NCBI GenBank assembly: GCA_008680965.1 | Contig: NAKE01000001.1 | Location: forward strand, 806,001-870,000 | DNA from: Collinsella aerofaciens | GTDB taxonomy: Bacteria; Actinomycetota; Coriobacteriia; Coriobacteriales; Coriobacteriaceae | Length of the DNA stretch: 64,000 bases | Direction of reading: 5' to 3' | In this document: piece by piece, positions 35,074-44,042 of the stretch | How positions within the stretch are numbered: position 1 is the stretch's first letter | How the letters are laid out: each line of letters opens with the position of its first letter | Made by a program: the position numbers and the translations under genes | Notes under the pieces: generated by a model | Seen by the model: the letters and a program-made list of their open reading frames with translations, nothing else | Told to the model about the DNA's origin: nothing | Database searches by the model: none

Positions 35074-35591
35074 GTGCAGACGGCATTCTCAAGTTGCTCA
35101 TCGACACCAACGTATGGATGGATTACTTTTCTGTAAGGTCGGACCGGACAGCGGATGTCGCCCGTCTATTCGAGATTGCCGATGTCTCGGAGCAGATTGC
35201 CCTGTTTGCCTCGTCTCTTTCGGTCAAAGATGTCTCGTATCTTGTCTCGGCGGCGATTAAGAGGGAGTGCCGAAGGAAGAATGGTTCGCTGAGCGATAAC
35301 GCCATTGCGGCGGCGGACGAAACGGCCTGGGCATGCGTTCGGCAGATGCGCGAGCTCGCCCTCATTGCGCCGGTCGGTGCAGACGAGGTCTTCGACTCCT
35401 TTGTGTTCAAGTATCATCACAATGACTTCGAGGATGACCTGATGCTGGGCGTTGCCAATCGCATCGACGTCGATTACGTCGTGACGGAGGACAAAAACCT
35501 CATTAAACATACCAATGGCGTATGCATAAATGTTGATCAAGCGTTGAGGTTGGTTGAAGGGTCCAACGTCCCTTCGGCACGGCCCGTCTAA
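35070..35591 (+). CDS. PIN-domain ribonuclease toxin
   Basis: 173 residues. PIN fold: LLIDTNVWMDYF (first acidic site), a central Glu-bearing helix, and FEDDLMLGVANRIDVDYVVTEDKNLIKH (the DD and late D acidic cluster). Toxins of this type cut RNA, often tRNA or mRNA. ATG 35070 overlaps the antitoxin stop, the usual coupling in toxin-antitoxin pairs. The pairing is unusual because RelB/DinJ antitoxins normally go with RelE/YafQ-fold toxins. Confidence 0.82.
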   Translation: MSADGILKLLIDTNVWMDYFSVRSDRTADVARLFEIADVSEQIALFASSLSVKDVSYLVSAAIKRECRRKNGSLSDNAIAAADETAWACVRQMRELALIAPVGADEVFDSFVFKYHHNDFEDDLMLGVANRIDVDYVVTEDKNLIKHTNGVCINVDQALRLVEGSNVPSARPV

Positions 35592-35739
35592 CATGCTTTA
35601 TCTTAATAAAGTGGCGTTTCCCCGCCGTTAGCCGATGATGCGAGGGCGCTCGGCGTTTTCGACTGGTTTATGCACGCAAAGTCTGGGAATATACAAGTCG
35701 CATGTCTTACTGTCTAACCAGTTGCGCCAAGGAGGCACC

Positions 35740-37197
35740 ATGGACTACAAGATCACCGGCTACGAGCCCGCCCAGCTGTTCCATTTCTTTGAGGAGGTCA
35801 GCGCGATCCCCCGTGGGTCTGGCAACGAGAAGGGCATCAGCGATTTCCTGGTTGCGTTTGCTAAGGAGCGCGGCCTCGATGTGTACCAGGACGAGGTCTA
35901 CAATGTCATCATTCGCAAGCCCGCTTCTGCCGGCGCCGAGAATGCCCCGACCGTGATGCTGCAGGGCCACATCGATATGGTGTGCGACAAATTGGGCTCC
36001 GTTGAGCACGACTTTACGACCGACGGTATCGACCTGGTCGTCAAGGACGGCGTCCTCACCGCTAACGGCACCACCCTGGGCGCCGACAACGGTATCGCCG
36101 TCGCGCTTATGCTTACCGTGCTCAACGACGATTCGATTGCCCATCCGGCCCTCGAGTGCGTATTCACCACCGACGAGGAGACTGGCCTGGTCGGCGCCGA
36201 GACGCTCGACAAGTCCCAGATTAGCGCCCGCACCATGATCAACCTTGACTCCGAGGAAGAGGGCGTTGCCACCGTCAGCTGCGCCGGCGGCGTCGTCGTT
36301 ACCTACACCTGCCCGATCGCGCGCGAGCACAAGACCGGTAGCACCCTCACGCTCGATATCTCCGGCCTGCTGGGCGGTCACTCCGGCTCCGACATCAACC
36401 TGGAGCGCGGCAACGGCAACCTCATCATGGCCCGTATCATCGACCGCCTGATGGTTGCCGGCGAGCCCGCCATCGTCAGCTTCAACGGCGGCACCAAGGA
36501 CAACGCCATCAACCGTGAGTGCAAGGCTGTTCTGGTCTACGCCGACCACGCTGCCGCCGAGGCCGCGGCCCAGATCGCAAAGGGCATCATCGCCGACGTC
36601 GCTGCCGAGCTCGAGGTCTTCGACCCCGGCTTTACCTGCACCGTCGAGATTGCCGACGACGCCGAGGTCGAGGCCATGGACCAGAAGTCCGCGCTTGCCC
36701 TCATCCGCGCCCTGCGTCTTGCCCCTAACGGCGTGATTCGCCGCAACGTCGCCACCGACGGCTCCGTCGAGGTTTCCTCCAACATCGGTGTGGTTGCCAC
36801 TTCTGACGACGAGGTCAAGATCATGCTGTCCCCGCGCTCCTCGATCACCTCGCTGCAGAACGAGTTCAAGGACCGCCTGCAGATGCTGGCCGATGTCCTG
36901 GGCTTCGACGCCAAGTTCGAGTTCGAGTATCCCGGCTGGAGCTATGCCGAGCATTCGCCGGTCCGCGACGTCTTTGTCGAGAGCTATCGCGAGCTCTTTG
37001 GCTCCGAGCTGCGCATCGAGTCCATTCACGCCGGCCTTGAGTGCGGCCTGTTTGCCGAGGCCCTGCACGGCCTGGACGCCATCGCCGTGGGCCCGACGCT
37101 CTCCGATGTCCACACCCCGGACGAGAGCATGGAGCTCGCTTCTGCCGAGCGCTTCTACGAGTTGCTCATCGACGTCCTCAAGCGCCTCGCTGCGTAA
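35740..37197 (+). CDS. pepD: Aminoacyl-histidine dipeptidase (PepD)
   Basis: 485-residue zinc dipeptidase of the M20 family (carnosinase-like), hydrolysing Xaa-His and other dipeptides in the cytoplasm. Blocks are EEVSAIPRGSGNEKGISDFL, metal-site LQGHIDMVCDK, TLGADNGIAVALML, FTTDEETGLVGAE, LDSEEEGVATVSCAGG, GLLGGHSGSDI and HAGLECGLF. ATG 35740 follows AAGGAGG; the 35 upstream codons of the ORF are not family-like. Ends before a strong terminator. Confidence 0.94.
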   Translation: MDYKITGYEPAQLFHFFEEVSAIPRGSGNEKGISDFLVAFAKERGLDVYQDEVYNVIIRKPASAGAENAPTVMLQGHIDMVCDKLGSVEHDFTTDGIDLVVKDGVLTANGTTLGADNGIAVALMLTVLNDDSIAHPALECVFTTDEETGLVGAETLDKSQISARTMINLDSEEEGVATVSCAGGVVVTYTCPIAREHKTGSTLTLDISGLLGGHSGSDINLERGNGNLIMARIIDRLMVAGEPAIVSFNGGTKDNAINRECKAVLVYADHAAAEAAAQIAKGIIADVAAELEVFDPGFTCTVEIADDAEVEAMDQKSALALIRALRLAPNGVIRRNVATDGSVEVSSNIGVVATSDDEVKIMLSPRSSITSLQNEFKDRLQMLADVLGFDAKFEFEYPGWSYAEHSPVRDVFVESYRELFGSELRIESIHAGLECGLFAEALHGLDAIAVGPTLSDVHTPDESMELASAERFYELLIDVLKRLAA

Positions 37198-37252
37198 AGA
37201 TTGCGCTAGCAGCAGTCCGAGCCACGTGCTAGCGGATTGCAAATGACATTAC

Positions 37253-37300
37253 GAGAGGGGACACCCGGTCTTTTGCGACGGGTGCCCCCTCTCTTCTTTT
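37253..37300 (+). terminator. Strong intrinsic terminator after pepD
   Basis: GAGAGGGGACACCCG pairs with CGGGTGCCCCCTCTC (one bulge), then TTCTTTT. Confidence 0.9.
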
Positions 37301-37324
37301 AAGAAATGGGAAGTTGATTGGCGT

Positions 37325-38629
37325 CTAGCCCATATCCGCCCTGATGAGGTCGAGGGTTCGCTGACAGTTTTCGCGGACGGGGCCGAGCATATGCTCGCGC
37401 AGGTCCGCCATACCGGGCAGGTCGGCGTATTCGTCCATGACCTCTTCCATGCAAATGGGTACCTTGTAGGCGAGGTCCATCATGGTCGCAAAGCAAAACT
37501 TCTCGGATAGCCCGGCATCGGCGAGCGCCGTCTCCAGCGCGGGGTCGCCCATACCGTGGTATCGGCGGATAGCGCTTGGACCGATGCGCCCCACACGATT
37601 TTCGCCGCCAATGCTCATGGCAAGGCGCGCCCGGCGGCGCATGCGCTCGTACGCCAAACCCGATGCGACATCGTACATTCGAGCCATCATGGCTGCGCCG
37701 TCGTTTCCAAGGAGCAGGGAATAGTTTTTCGCATGCGCATCCGGTGCGCCGATAATGGCGTTGAAGAACAGTATTTGCGTAAACAGATACAGGTTAAGTT
37801 GATGGTGGCTCGTATTTACGAGGAGCTCTTGAATGTCGCGGGTGGTCGGGCCGCCGTCTGCCGTGTACTTTTGGGCGGGCATCACCCCAAGTGCCTGACA
37901 GAGGTCTTCTTGATGTAGGCGCCTGATCGTTCCGTCTTCGACTTTCATGCGGTCATAGCGCTCAACAATGAGGGCAGGTTCGTCCTCAAACATACGATAT
38001 TCGACGTTTGCCGTTGCGATACCGGCGCGCTGGGCGCTTTTCATGCAGACAAACTCATTGAGAGCCTCGAGTTTAAATCCGATAACGCCATTTTTGAAAA
38101 TATGCGTCGTGGGCGAGGAGCCCACACATTCGCACCAGCGACCGTCTATGAGCGCGAGAGCGAACTTGCCCTGATTGCCTCCGAGTGACCAACTTTCATC
38201 TAGGCCCATCCACGATGCATCGCGGTCATCTCTGATCGACTTGAGACGGAGAGCAATTTCGTGGTCGTCTATAGGGCGGTATTCGCCAGCGCGATGCAGG
38301 ACGGCGTCGGCATCTTCTTCGGCACAAAACTGCACTCCGCCCGGACAGTCGAGTCCGATATGGCTGAGCAACGCAACGGGATTGTTGGGCCTAACGTCGA
38401 ATTCGGTGGCAATCGCTTTTCGTTGGTCCTCGCTGTCGGGTAGAAGGCCAAACAGGTACGGATTCATGAACTGTTGTCCGTATGTGCGATTCGATACGGG
38501 TATGTTGGTCGATAGGGCTGGCCCGTCATAGTCATGATCGTAGGTAAAGCTGATAAGACCGTTCTCATCTTGCGTGAGCGTTCCCGCAGGTACGCCGCAA
38601 ATAAAGGTCCGAAGTGATGTTCTGGCCAT
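37325..38629 (-). CDS. hipA: HipA-family serine/threonine kinase toxin
   Basis: 434 residues. N-terminal couple_hipA domain (FICGVPAGTLTQDENGLISFTYD, FGLLPDSEDQRKAIA) and HipA_C kinase core: SLGGNQGKFALALI (Gly-rich loop), NEFVCMKSAQRAGI, EPALIVERYDR, AIIGAPDAHAKNYSLLL (catalytic Asp and Asn) and ARMYDVASGLAY (metal Asp). E. coli HipA phosphorylates glutamyl-tRNA synthetase to cause persistence; the target here is unknown. Encoded three bases after hipB and presumably neutralised by it. Confidence 0.92.
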   Translation of the reverse strand: MARTSLRTFICGVPAGTLTQDENGLISFTYDHDYDGPALSTNIPVSNRTYGQQFMNPYLFGLLPDSEDQRKAIATEFDVRPNNPVALLSHIGLDCPGGVQFCAEEDADAVLHRAGEYRPIDDHEIALRLKSIRDDRDASWMGLDESWSLGGNQGKFALALIDGRWCECVGSSPTTHIFKNGVIGFKLEALNEFVCMKSAQRAGIATANVEYRMFEDEPALIVERYDRMKVEDGTIRRLHQEDLCQALGVMPAQKYTADGGPTTRDIQELLVNTSHHQLNLYLFTQILFFNAIIGAPDAHAKNYSLLLGNDGAAMMARMYDVASGLAYERMRRRARLAMSIGGENRVGRIGPSAIRRYHGMGDPALETALADAGLSEKFCFATMMDLAYKVPICMEEVMDEYADLPGMADLREHMLGPVRENCQRTLDLIRADMG

Positions 38630-38632
38630 TGG

Positions 38633-39103
38633 CTATTTCCCTTCGGGCTTGGTTTGGTTAGATGCGTTTGCGGCAATCGAGACTCCGAGATTGGACATGG
38701 CGAAATCGGCGAAGACCTCGTCGTAGAGTGCGGATGTAAAGGGGGCATCTGCAAGAGCCGGAATGGCGGTACTACGACGGTTGCGATGATGAGGACGTTG
38801 AGTGTGATGGCGCCTGGGGATGCTGCGAGGCAGCGGATTGGCATGCGGGGCGTCGACTGGTCGCTCGTTTTTTGCTTCGCCGATATCCCCTTGAGCGGCG
38901 AGTGCCAGTCCAAGAGCATTGAAAATCGTCAGCAACTTGTCGAGTCGAATGCCGGTGGCATCTCCTAGCTCGAGCGATGCGAGCAGACGCTCCGAAACAC
39001 CGGCTTTTTTAGCGAGGGTCGCACGGGTGATTCCCTGTGACTCGCGTGCCTGGCGCACGTAGATGCCAGCTTGGCGCGGCGTGGTGATGGGAAAGGTATC
39101 CAC
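38633..39103 (-). CDS. hipB: HipB-like HTH antitoxin
   Basis: 156 residues. Cro/C1-type helix-turn-helix at residues ~12-70 (AGIYVRQARESQGITRATLAKKAG, RLLASLELGDATGIRLDKLLTIFNALGL). The C-terminal half (residues ~80-156, His- and Arg-rich then FTSALYDEVFADFAMSNLG) is longer than in E. coli HipB. Its promoter region carries three TGCA-N6-TGCA sites. Start ATG 39103 has GGAG upstream. Confidence 0.88.
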   Translation of the reverse strand: MDTFPITTPRQAGIYVRQARESQGITRATLAKKAGVSERLLASLELGDATGIRLDKLLTIFNALGLALAAQGDIGEAKNERPVDAPHANPLPRSIPRRHHTQRPHHRNRRSTAIPALADAPFTSALYDEVFADFAMSNLGVSIAANASNQTKPEGK

Positions 39104-39118
39104 GGCAATCTCCTAACG

Positions 39119-39186
39119 TGCAGACTTTTGCATATCAGTATGACATGCAAAAATCTGCACGAAAAGGGCTTATGCAAAACTCTGCA
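39119..39186 (-). promoter_or_regulatory. Three HipB operator candidates
   Basis: TGCA-N6-TGCA repeated three times: 39119-39132, 39146-39159 and 39173-39186, start-to-start 27 bases. The first two also form a 16-bp inverted repeat (15 of 16 matches). They lie 15-85 bases before hipB, as expected for autorepression. Confidence 0.75.
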
Positions 39187-39231
39187 TGAGGCCTTGTGCT
39201 GGCGTTGAGTTTTGAGTGATTGTGCTTGGTG

Positions 39232-39816
39232 TTACAGCGCCAAAATCCCCAGATGCTCAAGCAAGATCTTAAGCCCGATGAGGATGAGCACGACGCCACC
39301 CACGATGGTGGCGGGTTTTTCGTAGCGCGCGCCAAAGGTGTGGCCGATCGCTACGCCGGCGACGGAGAAGATAAACGTTGTGACGCCGATAAGCGATACA
39401 GCGGGAACGATATCGACCGAGAGCGCCGCAAACGAGATGCCAACGGCCAGGGCGTCAATCGAGGTGGCAATGGCGAGAACCAGGTATTCTACCAGGTCAA
39501 TCTTCTCGGCATTCTTGTTGTCGCCCTCGCCCTCGCCCTCGTCTTCGGTAAAGGCCTCCCACAGCATTTTGCCGCCGATGAAGGCCAAAAGGACAAAGGC
39601 GATCCAATGGTCGATGGGGCCGATGATGCCCATGAATTGACTGCCGAGCGCCCATCCGATTACGGGCATGCCGGCCTGGAAGCCGCCAAAGAAGAGGCCG
39701 AGCACCACGGCGACTTTAAGGTTGATTTTTTTCATGCCGAGACCCTTGCAGATGGAAACGGCAAAGGCGTCCATCGAAAGGCCAACGGCGAGCAACACGA
39801 GCTCTGCGAATCCCAT
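39232..39816 (-). CDS. mntP: Manganese efflux pump MntP
   Basis: 194-residue membrane protein, six helices in two inverted repeats. Each repeat carries the family Asp motif: [17 protein letters not shown] and [18 protein letters not shown]. It exports Mn2+ to prevent overload. The leader on the minus strand has GGGAGTAG and GCCAGAC, faintly like a Mn2+ (yybP-ykoY) riboswitch. The cytoplasmic loop is acidic ([12 protein letters not shown]). Confidence 0.92.
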   Translation of the reverse strand: MGFAELVLLAVGLSMDAFAVSICKGLGMKKINLKVAVVLGLFFGGFQAGMPVIGWALGSQFMGIIGPIDHWIAFVLLAFIGGKMLWEAFTEDEGEGEGDNKNAEKIDLVEYLVLAIATSIDALAVGISFAALSVDIVPAVSLIGVTTFIFSVAGVAIGHTFGARYEKPATIVGGVVLILIGLKILLEHLGILAL

Positions 39817-40037
39817 AGTCTGGCTCCCTCTCTGCGGGCGAGCCCGATTACGCGACTACTCCCTCATTTATATGAGACCCGATGCTACCACACGAGCAGT
39901 CAAAAGAACCCCGTCTCAAATGAGCTACCTAAGCGGTGTTCGCTCATTCTGTAAGCATCGGATTTCGTGGCTGCTGCGGGGACAAACCGTGAGAAACTAT
40001 TTAGCGTTTATGGAGCGTATACGATGGGAGCGATGCC

Positions 40038-41105
40038 TTGGATAAGAACGAGCTGCAAAAGCGTATGGAACAGGCTATTCGCCTGACTGCCCCCGGCCAG
40101 CCGATCCGCACCGCCCTCGACATGATCATTGCCGGTCACCTGGGCGCCCTTATCTGCGTCGGCGACACCGAAAACGTGCTCGCTGCCGGTAACGACGGCT
40201 TCCCGCTCAACATTTCGTTTACCTCGAACCGTCTGTTCGAGCTTTCCAAGATGGACGGCGCCATCGTTATCGACGGCGACCTCACCCAGATTCTGCGTGC
40301 CAACTTCCATCTCAATCCCGATCCCTCGCTTGCCACGAGCGAGACGGGCATGCGTCACCGCACCGCCGCTCGCATGTCGGTGCTCACGGATGCCATCGTG
40401 ATCTCGGTCTCGGCCCGTCGTGCCGTCGTCAACGTGTACGTTCACGGCAAGAGCTACGAGATCCAGCCCGTCACCACCATCATGAGCTCGGTCAACCAGC
40501 TCGTCGCCACGCTCCAGACCACCCGTCAGTCGCTCGATCGCTCCCTGCTGCGCCTGACGGCCCTCGAGCTCGACGACTACGTCACGCTCGCCGACATCAC
40601 CGGCATTTTCTCGAGCTTCGAGATCATGCAGCAGGCAAAGACCGAGCTTAAGGATTGCATCGTCAAGCTGGGTAATCAGGGCAAGCTCGTGCAGATGCAG
40701 CTCGAACAGCTCGCCGGCTCCAGCATGGATACCGAATACGACCTGATGATCCGCGACTACGCGAGTGACTCCTCCGAGGCCAATGCCGAGAAGATCCGCG
40801 CCGAGCTTAGCCGTATGACGCCTAAGGACCTGTCCGACCCGCAGCACGTGGCGGCGGTTTTGGGCTACGACGACCTGGACGAGGACTCTGTCATGACGCC
40901 GCTGGGCCTGCGCACGCTTTCGCGCGTGTCCGTCGTGCGCGACGGCGTGGCCGAGAAGATTGTCGACGAGTACGGCTCGCTGCAGGAACTCATGGACGAC
41001 ATCAGCGAGGACCCGGAGCGCTTGGGCGACTTTGGCGTTAACAACCCTGCCATTCTTGCGGACTCCCTGTACCGCATGAAGGGTACCAAACAGGGGAACG
41101 CATAA
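40038..41105 (+). CDS. disA: DNA integrity scanning diadenylate cyclase DisA
   Basis: 355 residues. N-terminal DAC domain makes cyclic di-AMP: MDGAIVIDGD (DGA motif) and TGMRHRTAARMS (RHR motif). A helical linker (~150-280) is followed by C-terminal HhH DNA-binding helices (PLGLRTLSRVSVVRDGVAEKIVDEYGS). No in-frame ATG gives the family N-terminus. TTG 40038 with GGGAG eight bases upstream gives MDKNELQKRMEQAIRLTAPG, which fits. disA is followed closely by ispD. Confidence 0.93.
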   Translation: MDKNELQKRMEQAIRLTAPGQPIRTALDMIIAGHLGALICVGDTENVLAAGNDGFPLNISFTSNRLFELSKMDGAIVIDGDLTQILRANFHLNPDPSLATSETGMRHRTAARMSVLTDAIVISVSARRAVVNVYVHGKSYEIQPVTTIMSSVNQLVATLQTTRQSLDRSLLRLTALELDDYVTLADITGIFSSFEIMQQAKTELKDCIVKLGNQGKLVQMQLEQLAGSSMDTEYDLMIRDYASDSSEANAEKIRAELSRMTPKDLSDPQHVAAVLGYDDLDEDSVMTPLGLRTLSRVSVVRDGVAEKIVDEYGSLQELMDDISEDPERLGDFGVNNPAILADSLYRMKGTKQGNA

Positions 41106-41833
41106 TGGCGCCCGTATGCGCCGTGGTCGTTGCCGGTGGCAGCGGCCAGCGCTTTGGTAACCCCGGTGGCAAGCAGCTCGTCAATGTAGCGGGTCGTCCG
41201 CTTATGAGCTGGTCCATCCGCGCATTTGACCGTAGCGATAAGGTCGGCCACATCGTCGTGGTTTGCCCTGCCGAGCGCCGTGCCGAGATGCGTCGCCTGG
41301 CCATCGACCCGTTTGACTATGGCACGCCCATCAGTTTTGCTGATGCCGGCGAGACCCGCCAGGATTCCACCCGTGCCGGCGTGCATGCGGTTCCGGCGGG
41401 TTTCGAATATGTCGCCATTCACGACGGCGCTCGTCCGCTCATTACTACCGAGGCCATCGATCACGCTATCGATGTGCTCGTGAGCGACCGCGCCCTCGAC
41501 GGTGTCGTGTGCGGCCAGCCCGCAATCGACACGCTCAAAATCGTCGATGGCGATAATATCGTCGAGACGCCGCCGCGCGAACTCTATTGGGCTGCACAGA
41601 CGCCGCAGATCTTTAGCGTCGACGCCATGAAGCGCGCCCATGCCGCAGCGATTGCCGAGGGCTTTATCGGCACGGACGATTCGTCGCTGGTCGAGCGCAT
41701 GGGAGGACGCGTTCGCTGCGTCCAGAGCCCACGCGACAACCTTAAGGTGACGGTGCCCGAGGACCTGCGTCCCGTAACCGCGATTCTACTCGGTCGCATG
41801 GCCGAGGGAGAGGACCTTCCCCATGTTCAGTAA
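41105..41833 (+). CDS. ispD: 2-C-methyl-D-erythritol 4-phosphate cytidylyltransferase
   Basis: 242 residues. Transfers CMP from CTP to methylerythritol phosphate. Nucleotide-binding start VCAVVVAGGSGQRFGNPGGKQLVNVAGRPL, then VAIHDGARPLIT and ELYWAAQTPQIFSVDAM. It shares its first base with the last base of the disA stop codon and overlaps ispF by 11 bases. Next MEP-pathway step is ispE at 24.8 kb. Confidence 0.95.
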   Translation: MAPVCAVVVAGGSGQRFGNPGGKQLVNVAGRPLMSWSIRAFDRSDKVGHIVVVCPAERRAEMRRLAIDPFDYGTPISFADAGETRQDSTRAGVHAVPAGFEYVAIHDGARPLITTEAIDHAIDVLVSDRALDGVVCGQPAIDTLKIVDGDNIVETPPRELYWAAQTPQIFSVDAMKRAHAAAIAEGFIGTDDSSLVERMGGRVRCVQSPRDNLKVTVPEDLRPVTAILLGRMAEGEDLPHVQ

Positions 41834-42317
41834 CCTGCGCATTGGCCACGGCTACGACGTCCACCGTTTGGTGGAGGGGCGTCGATGTATCATCGGCGGG
41901 GTTGACATTCCCTACGAGCGCGGTTTGCTGGGTCACTCGGATGCCGATGTGCTCGCACACGCGCTGGCCGACGCCATTCTGGGCGCCTGCCGCGGGGGAG
42001 ACATCGGCAAACTGTTCCCCGACACCGATCCTGCCTACGAAGGTGCCGACTCGATGGTGCTGCTTGCCCGCGTAATGGACTATGCGCGCGAGCTGGGCTT
42101 TGAGTTTGTCGATGCCGACTGCACCATTGCCTGCCAGCAGCCCAAGATCACCCCGCACCGCGATGCCATGCGCGCCAACCTCGCCCATGCCCTGGGCGTT
42201 GACGTCGAAAACGTGGGCGTCGCCGCCACTACGACCGAAAAGCTCGGCTGGGAAGGCCAAGGCGAGGGAATTGGCGCCTGGGCCGTCTGCCTGCTACAAA
42301 AAACCGTTAAGGAGTAA
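41823..42317 (+). CDS. ispF: 2-C-methyl-D-erythritol 2,4-cyclodiphosphate synthase
   Basis: 164 residues. RIGHGYDVHRLVEGR (zinc Asp and His), GLLGHSDADVLAHALADAILGA, IGKLFPDTDPAYEGADS and GVAATTTEKLGWEGQGEGIGAWAV are all IspF blocks. Cyclises CDP-ME-2-phosphate. Overlap with ispD shows one transcript. Confidence 0.96.
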   Translation: MFSNLRIGHGYDVHRLVEGRRCIIGGVDIPYERGLLGHSDADVLAHALADAILGACRGGDIGKLFPDTDPAYEGADSMVLLARVMDYARELGFEFVDADCTIACQQPKITPHRDAMRANLAHALGVDVENVGVAATTTEKLGWEGQGEGIGAWAVCLLQKTVKE

Positions 42318-42320
42318 CGA

Positions 42321-43787
42321 ATGCGTATCTACAACAGCGCTACCCATAAAAAGGAAGAGTTCCAGCCTATCGAGTCCGGCAAGGTCCGCATGTACGTGTG
42401 CGGCCCCACGGTCTACGACAACATCCACATCGGCAACGCCCGCACGTTCATCAGCTTTGACGTGATCCGCCGTTGGCTCATCGCGAGCGGCTACGAGGTC
42501 ACGTTCGCCCAGAACCTCACCGATGTCGATGACAAGATCATCAAGCGCGCCAACGAGCAAGGCCGTACGGCTGCCGAGGTCGCGACAGAGTTCTCCGACA
42601 AGTTCATCGGCGTCATGCGCGCCGCCAACGTGCTCGATCCCGATGTGCGTCCCCGCGCCACCAAAGAGATCGGTCCCATGATCGCCATGATCAAGACGCT
42701 TATCGAGCAGGGCCACGCTTACGCAGCCGATAACGGCGATGTGTACTTTGCCGTGCGCAGCGATCCCAACTATGGTCAGGTCTCGGGCCGCAACATCGAC
42801 GACCTTATGGTGGGCGCACGCATAGAGGAGAACGAGGACAAGAACGACCCGCTCGACTTTGCCCTGTGGAAGGCCGCCAAGCCCGGCGAACCCAGCTGGC
42901 CGAGCCCCTGGGGCGAGGGCCGTCCCGGTTGGCACACCGAGTGCGCCGCCATGGTGCATCGCTACCTGGGCACTCCGATCGACATCCACGGCGGCGGCTC
43001 CGACCTTGCCTTCCCGCATCACGAGAACGAGTGCGCCCAGGCCACCTGCGCCTGGCACCAGGGCTTCTCCAACACCTGGATGCACACGGGCATGCTGCTG
43101 GTAGACGGCGAGAAGATGTCCAAGTCGCTCGGTAACTTCTTTACGCTGGCCGAGGTGCTCGAGCAGCATTCCGCCGCGGCCCTGCGCCTGCTGATGCTGC
43201 AGACGAGCTATCGCTCGCCGCTCGACTTTTCTTGGGAGCGCCTGGAGGGTGCCGAGAACTCGCTCACGCGTATCGCCGGTACGGTCGAGAACCTGCGCTG
43301 GGCTGCAAGCCACGCGACGGCCGACGCCGATGAGGCTGCCGCCGAGGCGTTTGCCGCCAAGGCCGCCGAGACCCGTGCCGCCTTTAAGGAGTGCATGGAC
43401 GACGACTTTAACACCGCCGGTGCCATGGGTGCCGTCTTTGGCTTTGTCACCGAGTGCAATCAGTATCTGGAGCAGGCGGGCGATGCTGCCGACAAGGCCG
43501 TCGCGCTTGCTGCCGCCGATACGCTGGTCGAGCTGCTCGATACGTTTGGCGTTGAACTTCCCGAGCCCAAGGCCGAGCTGCCGCTGGGTCTGCTGGGCGT
43601 TGCCGCCGGTTTGGTTGCCTACACTGGTGACGACGTGGACGAGGCCGCTGCCAAGATTCTCGAGGCCCGCGCCGAGGCCCGCGCCGCCAAGAACTGGGAT
43701 CTGGCCGATGCCATCCGCGACCAGCTCAAGGACCTCGGGCTGACGATCGAGGATACCGCCGCCGGCACCCGTATCAAATCTCTCTAA
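42321..43787 (+). CDS. cysS: Cysteinyl-tRNA synthetase
   Basis: 488-residue class I synthetase. Zinc Cys in MYVCGPTVYDNIHIGNAR, which includes the HIGH-type motif HIGNAR; GWHTECAAMVHRYLGTPIDIHGGGSDLAFPHHENECAQ; and KMSKS in GEKMSKSLGNFFTL. C-terminal DALR domain present. Three bases after ispF. Followed by palindromes P1 and P2. Confidence 0.97.
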   Translation: MRIYNSATHKKEEFQPIESGKVRMYVCGPTVYDNIHIGNARTFISFDVIRRWLIASGYEVTFAQNLTDVDDKIIKRANEQGRTAAEVATEFSDKFIGVMRAANVLDPDVRPRATKEIGPMIAMIKTLIEQGHAYAADNGDVYFAVRSDPNYGQVSGRNIDDLMVGARIEENEDKNDPLDFALWKAAKPGEPSWPSPWGEGRPGWHTECAAMVHRYLGTPIDIHGGGSDLAFPHHENECAQATCAWHQGFSNTWMHTGMLLVDGEKMSKSLGNFFTLAEVLEQHSAAALRLLMLQTSYRSPLDFSWERLEGAENSLTRIAGTVENLRWAASHATADADEAAAEAFAAKAAETRAAFKECMDDDFNTAGAMGAVFGFVTECNQYLEQAGDAADKAVALAAADTLVELLDTFGVELPEPKAELPLGLLGVAAGLVAYTGDDVDEAAAKILEARAEARAAKNWDLADAIRDQLKDLGLTIEDTAAGTRIKSL

Positions 43788-43793
43788 TCCCCG

Positions 43794-43895
43794 CGGGTTT
43801 CCCAAGCGCCCGACCTTGCCGTTCAAACCGTCGCTCGCGTACTCAAGTACGCGTCGCTCCTCTTTCACGGTAATCTTGGGCACTTGGAAAACCCG
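43794..43895. repeat. Palindromic element P1 (102 bp)
   Basis: Outer arms CGGGTTTCCCAAGCGCCC and GGGCACTTGGAAAACCCG; second stem TTGCCGT / ACGGTAA; internal loop with TTCAA on the left and CTCTTTCA on the right; inner hairpin GCGTAC-TCAA-GTACGC. Same layout as P2 and P3. Confidence 0.85.
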
Positions 43896-43897
43896 TA

Positions 43898-44000
43898 CCG
43901 ACCGCCCGAGCCACGGCACCTTGCCTTTCAATCGTCGGGCATGACCTCAAGGTCTATGCCCTCCTCTTTCAAGGCAATCTGACGCACCTCGGGCGGTCGG
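43898..44000. repeat. Palindromic element P2 (103 bp)
   Basis: Outer arms CCGACCGCCCGAG and CTCGGGCGGTCGG; second stem TTGCCTT / AAGGCAA; internal loop TTCAA...CTCTTTCA; inner hairpin GGGCATGACCT-CA-AGGTC(T)ATGCCC with one bulged T. It starts two bases after P1. The remaining 40 bases lead to rlmB. Confidence 0.85.
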
Positions 44001-44042
44001 TCTATTTGTTTCGTTTGATAGTTGTATTTAGGAGGTCGCTTT

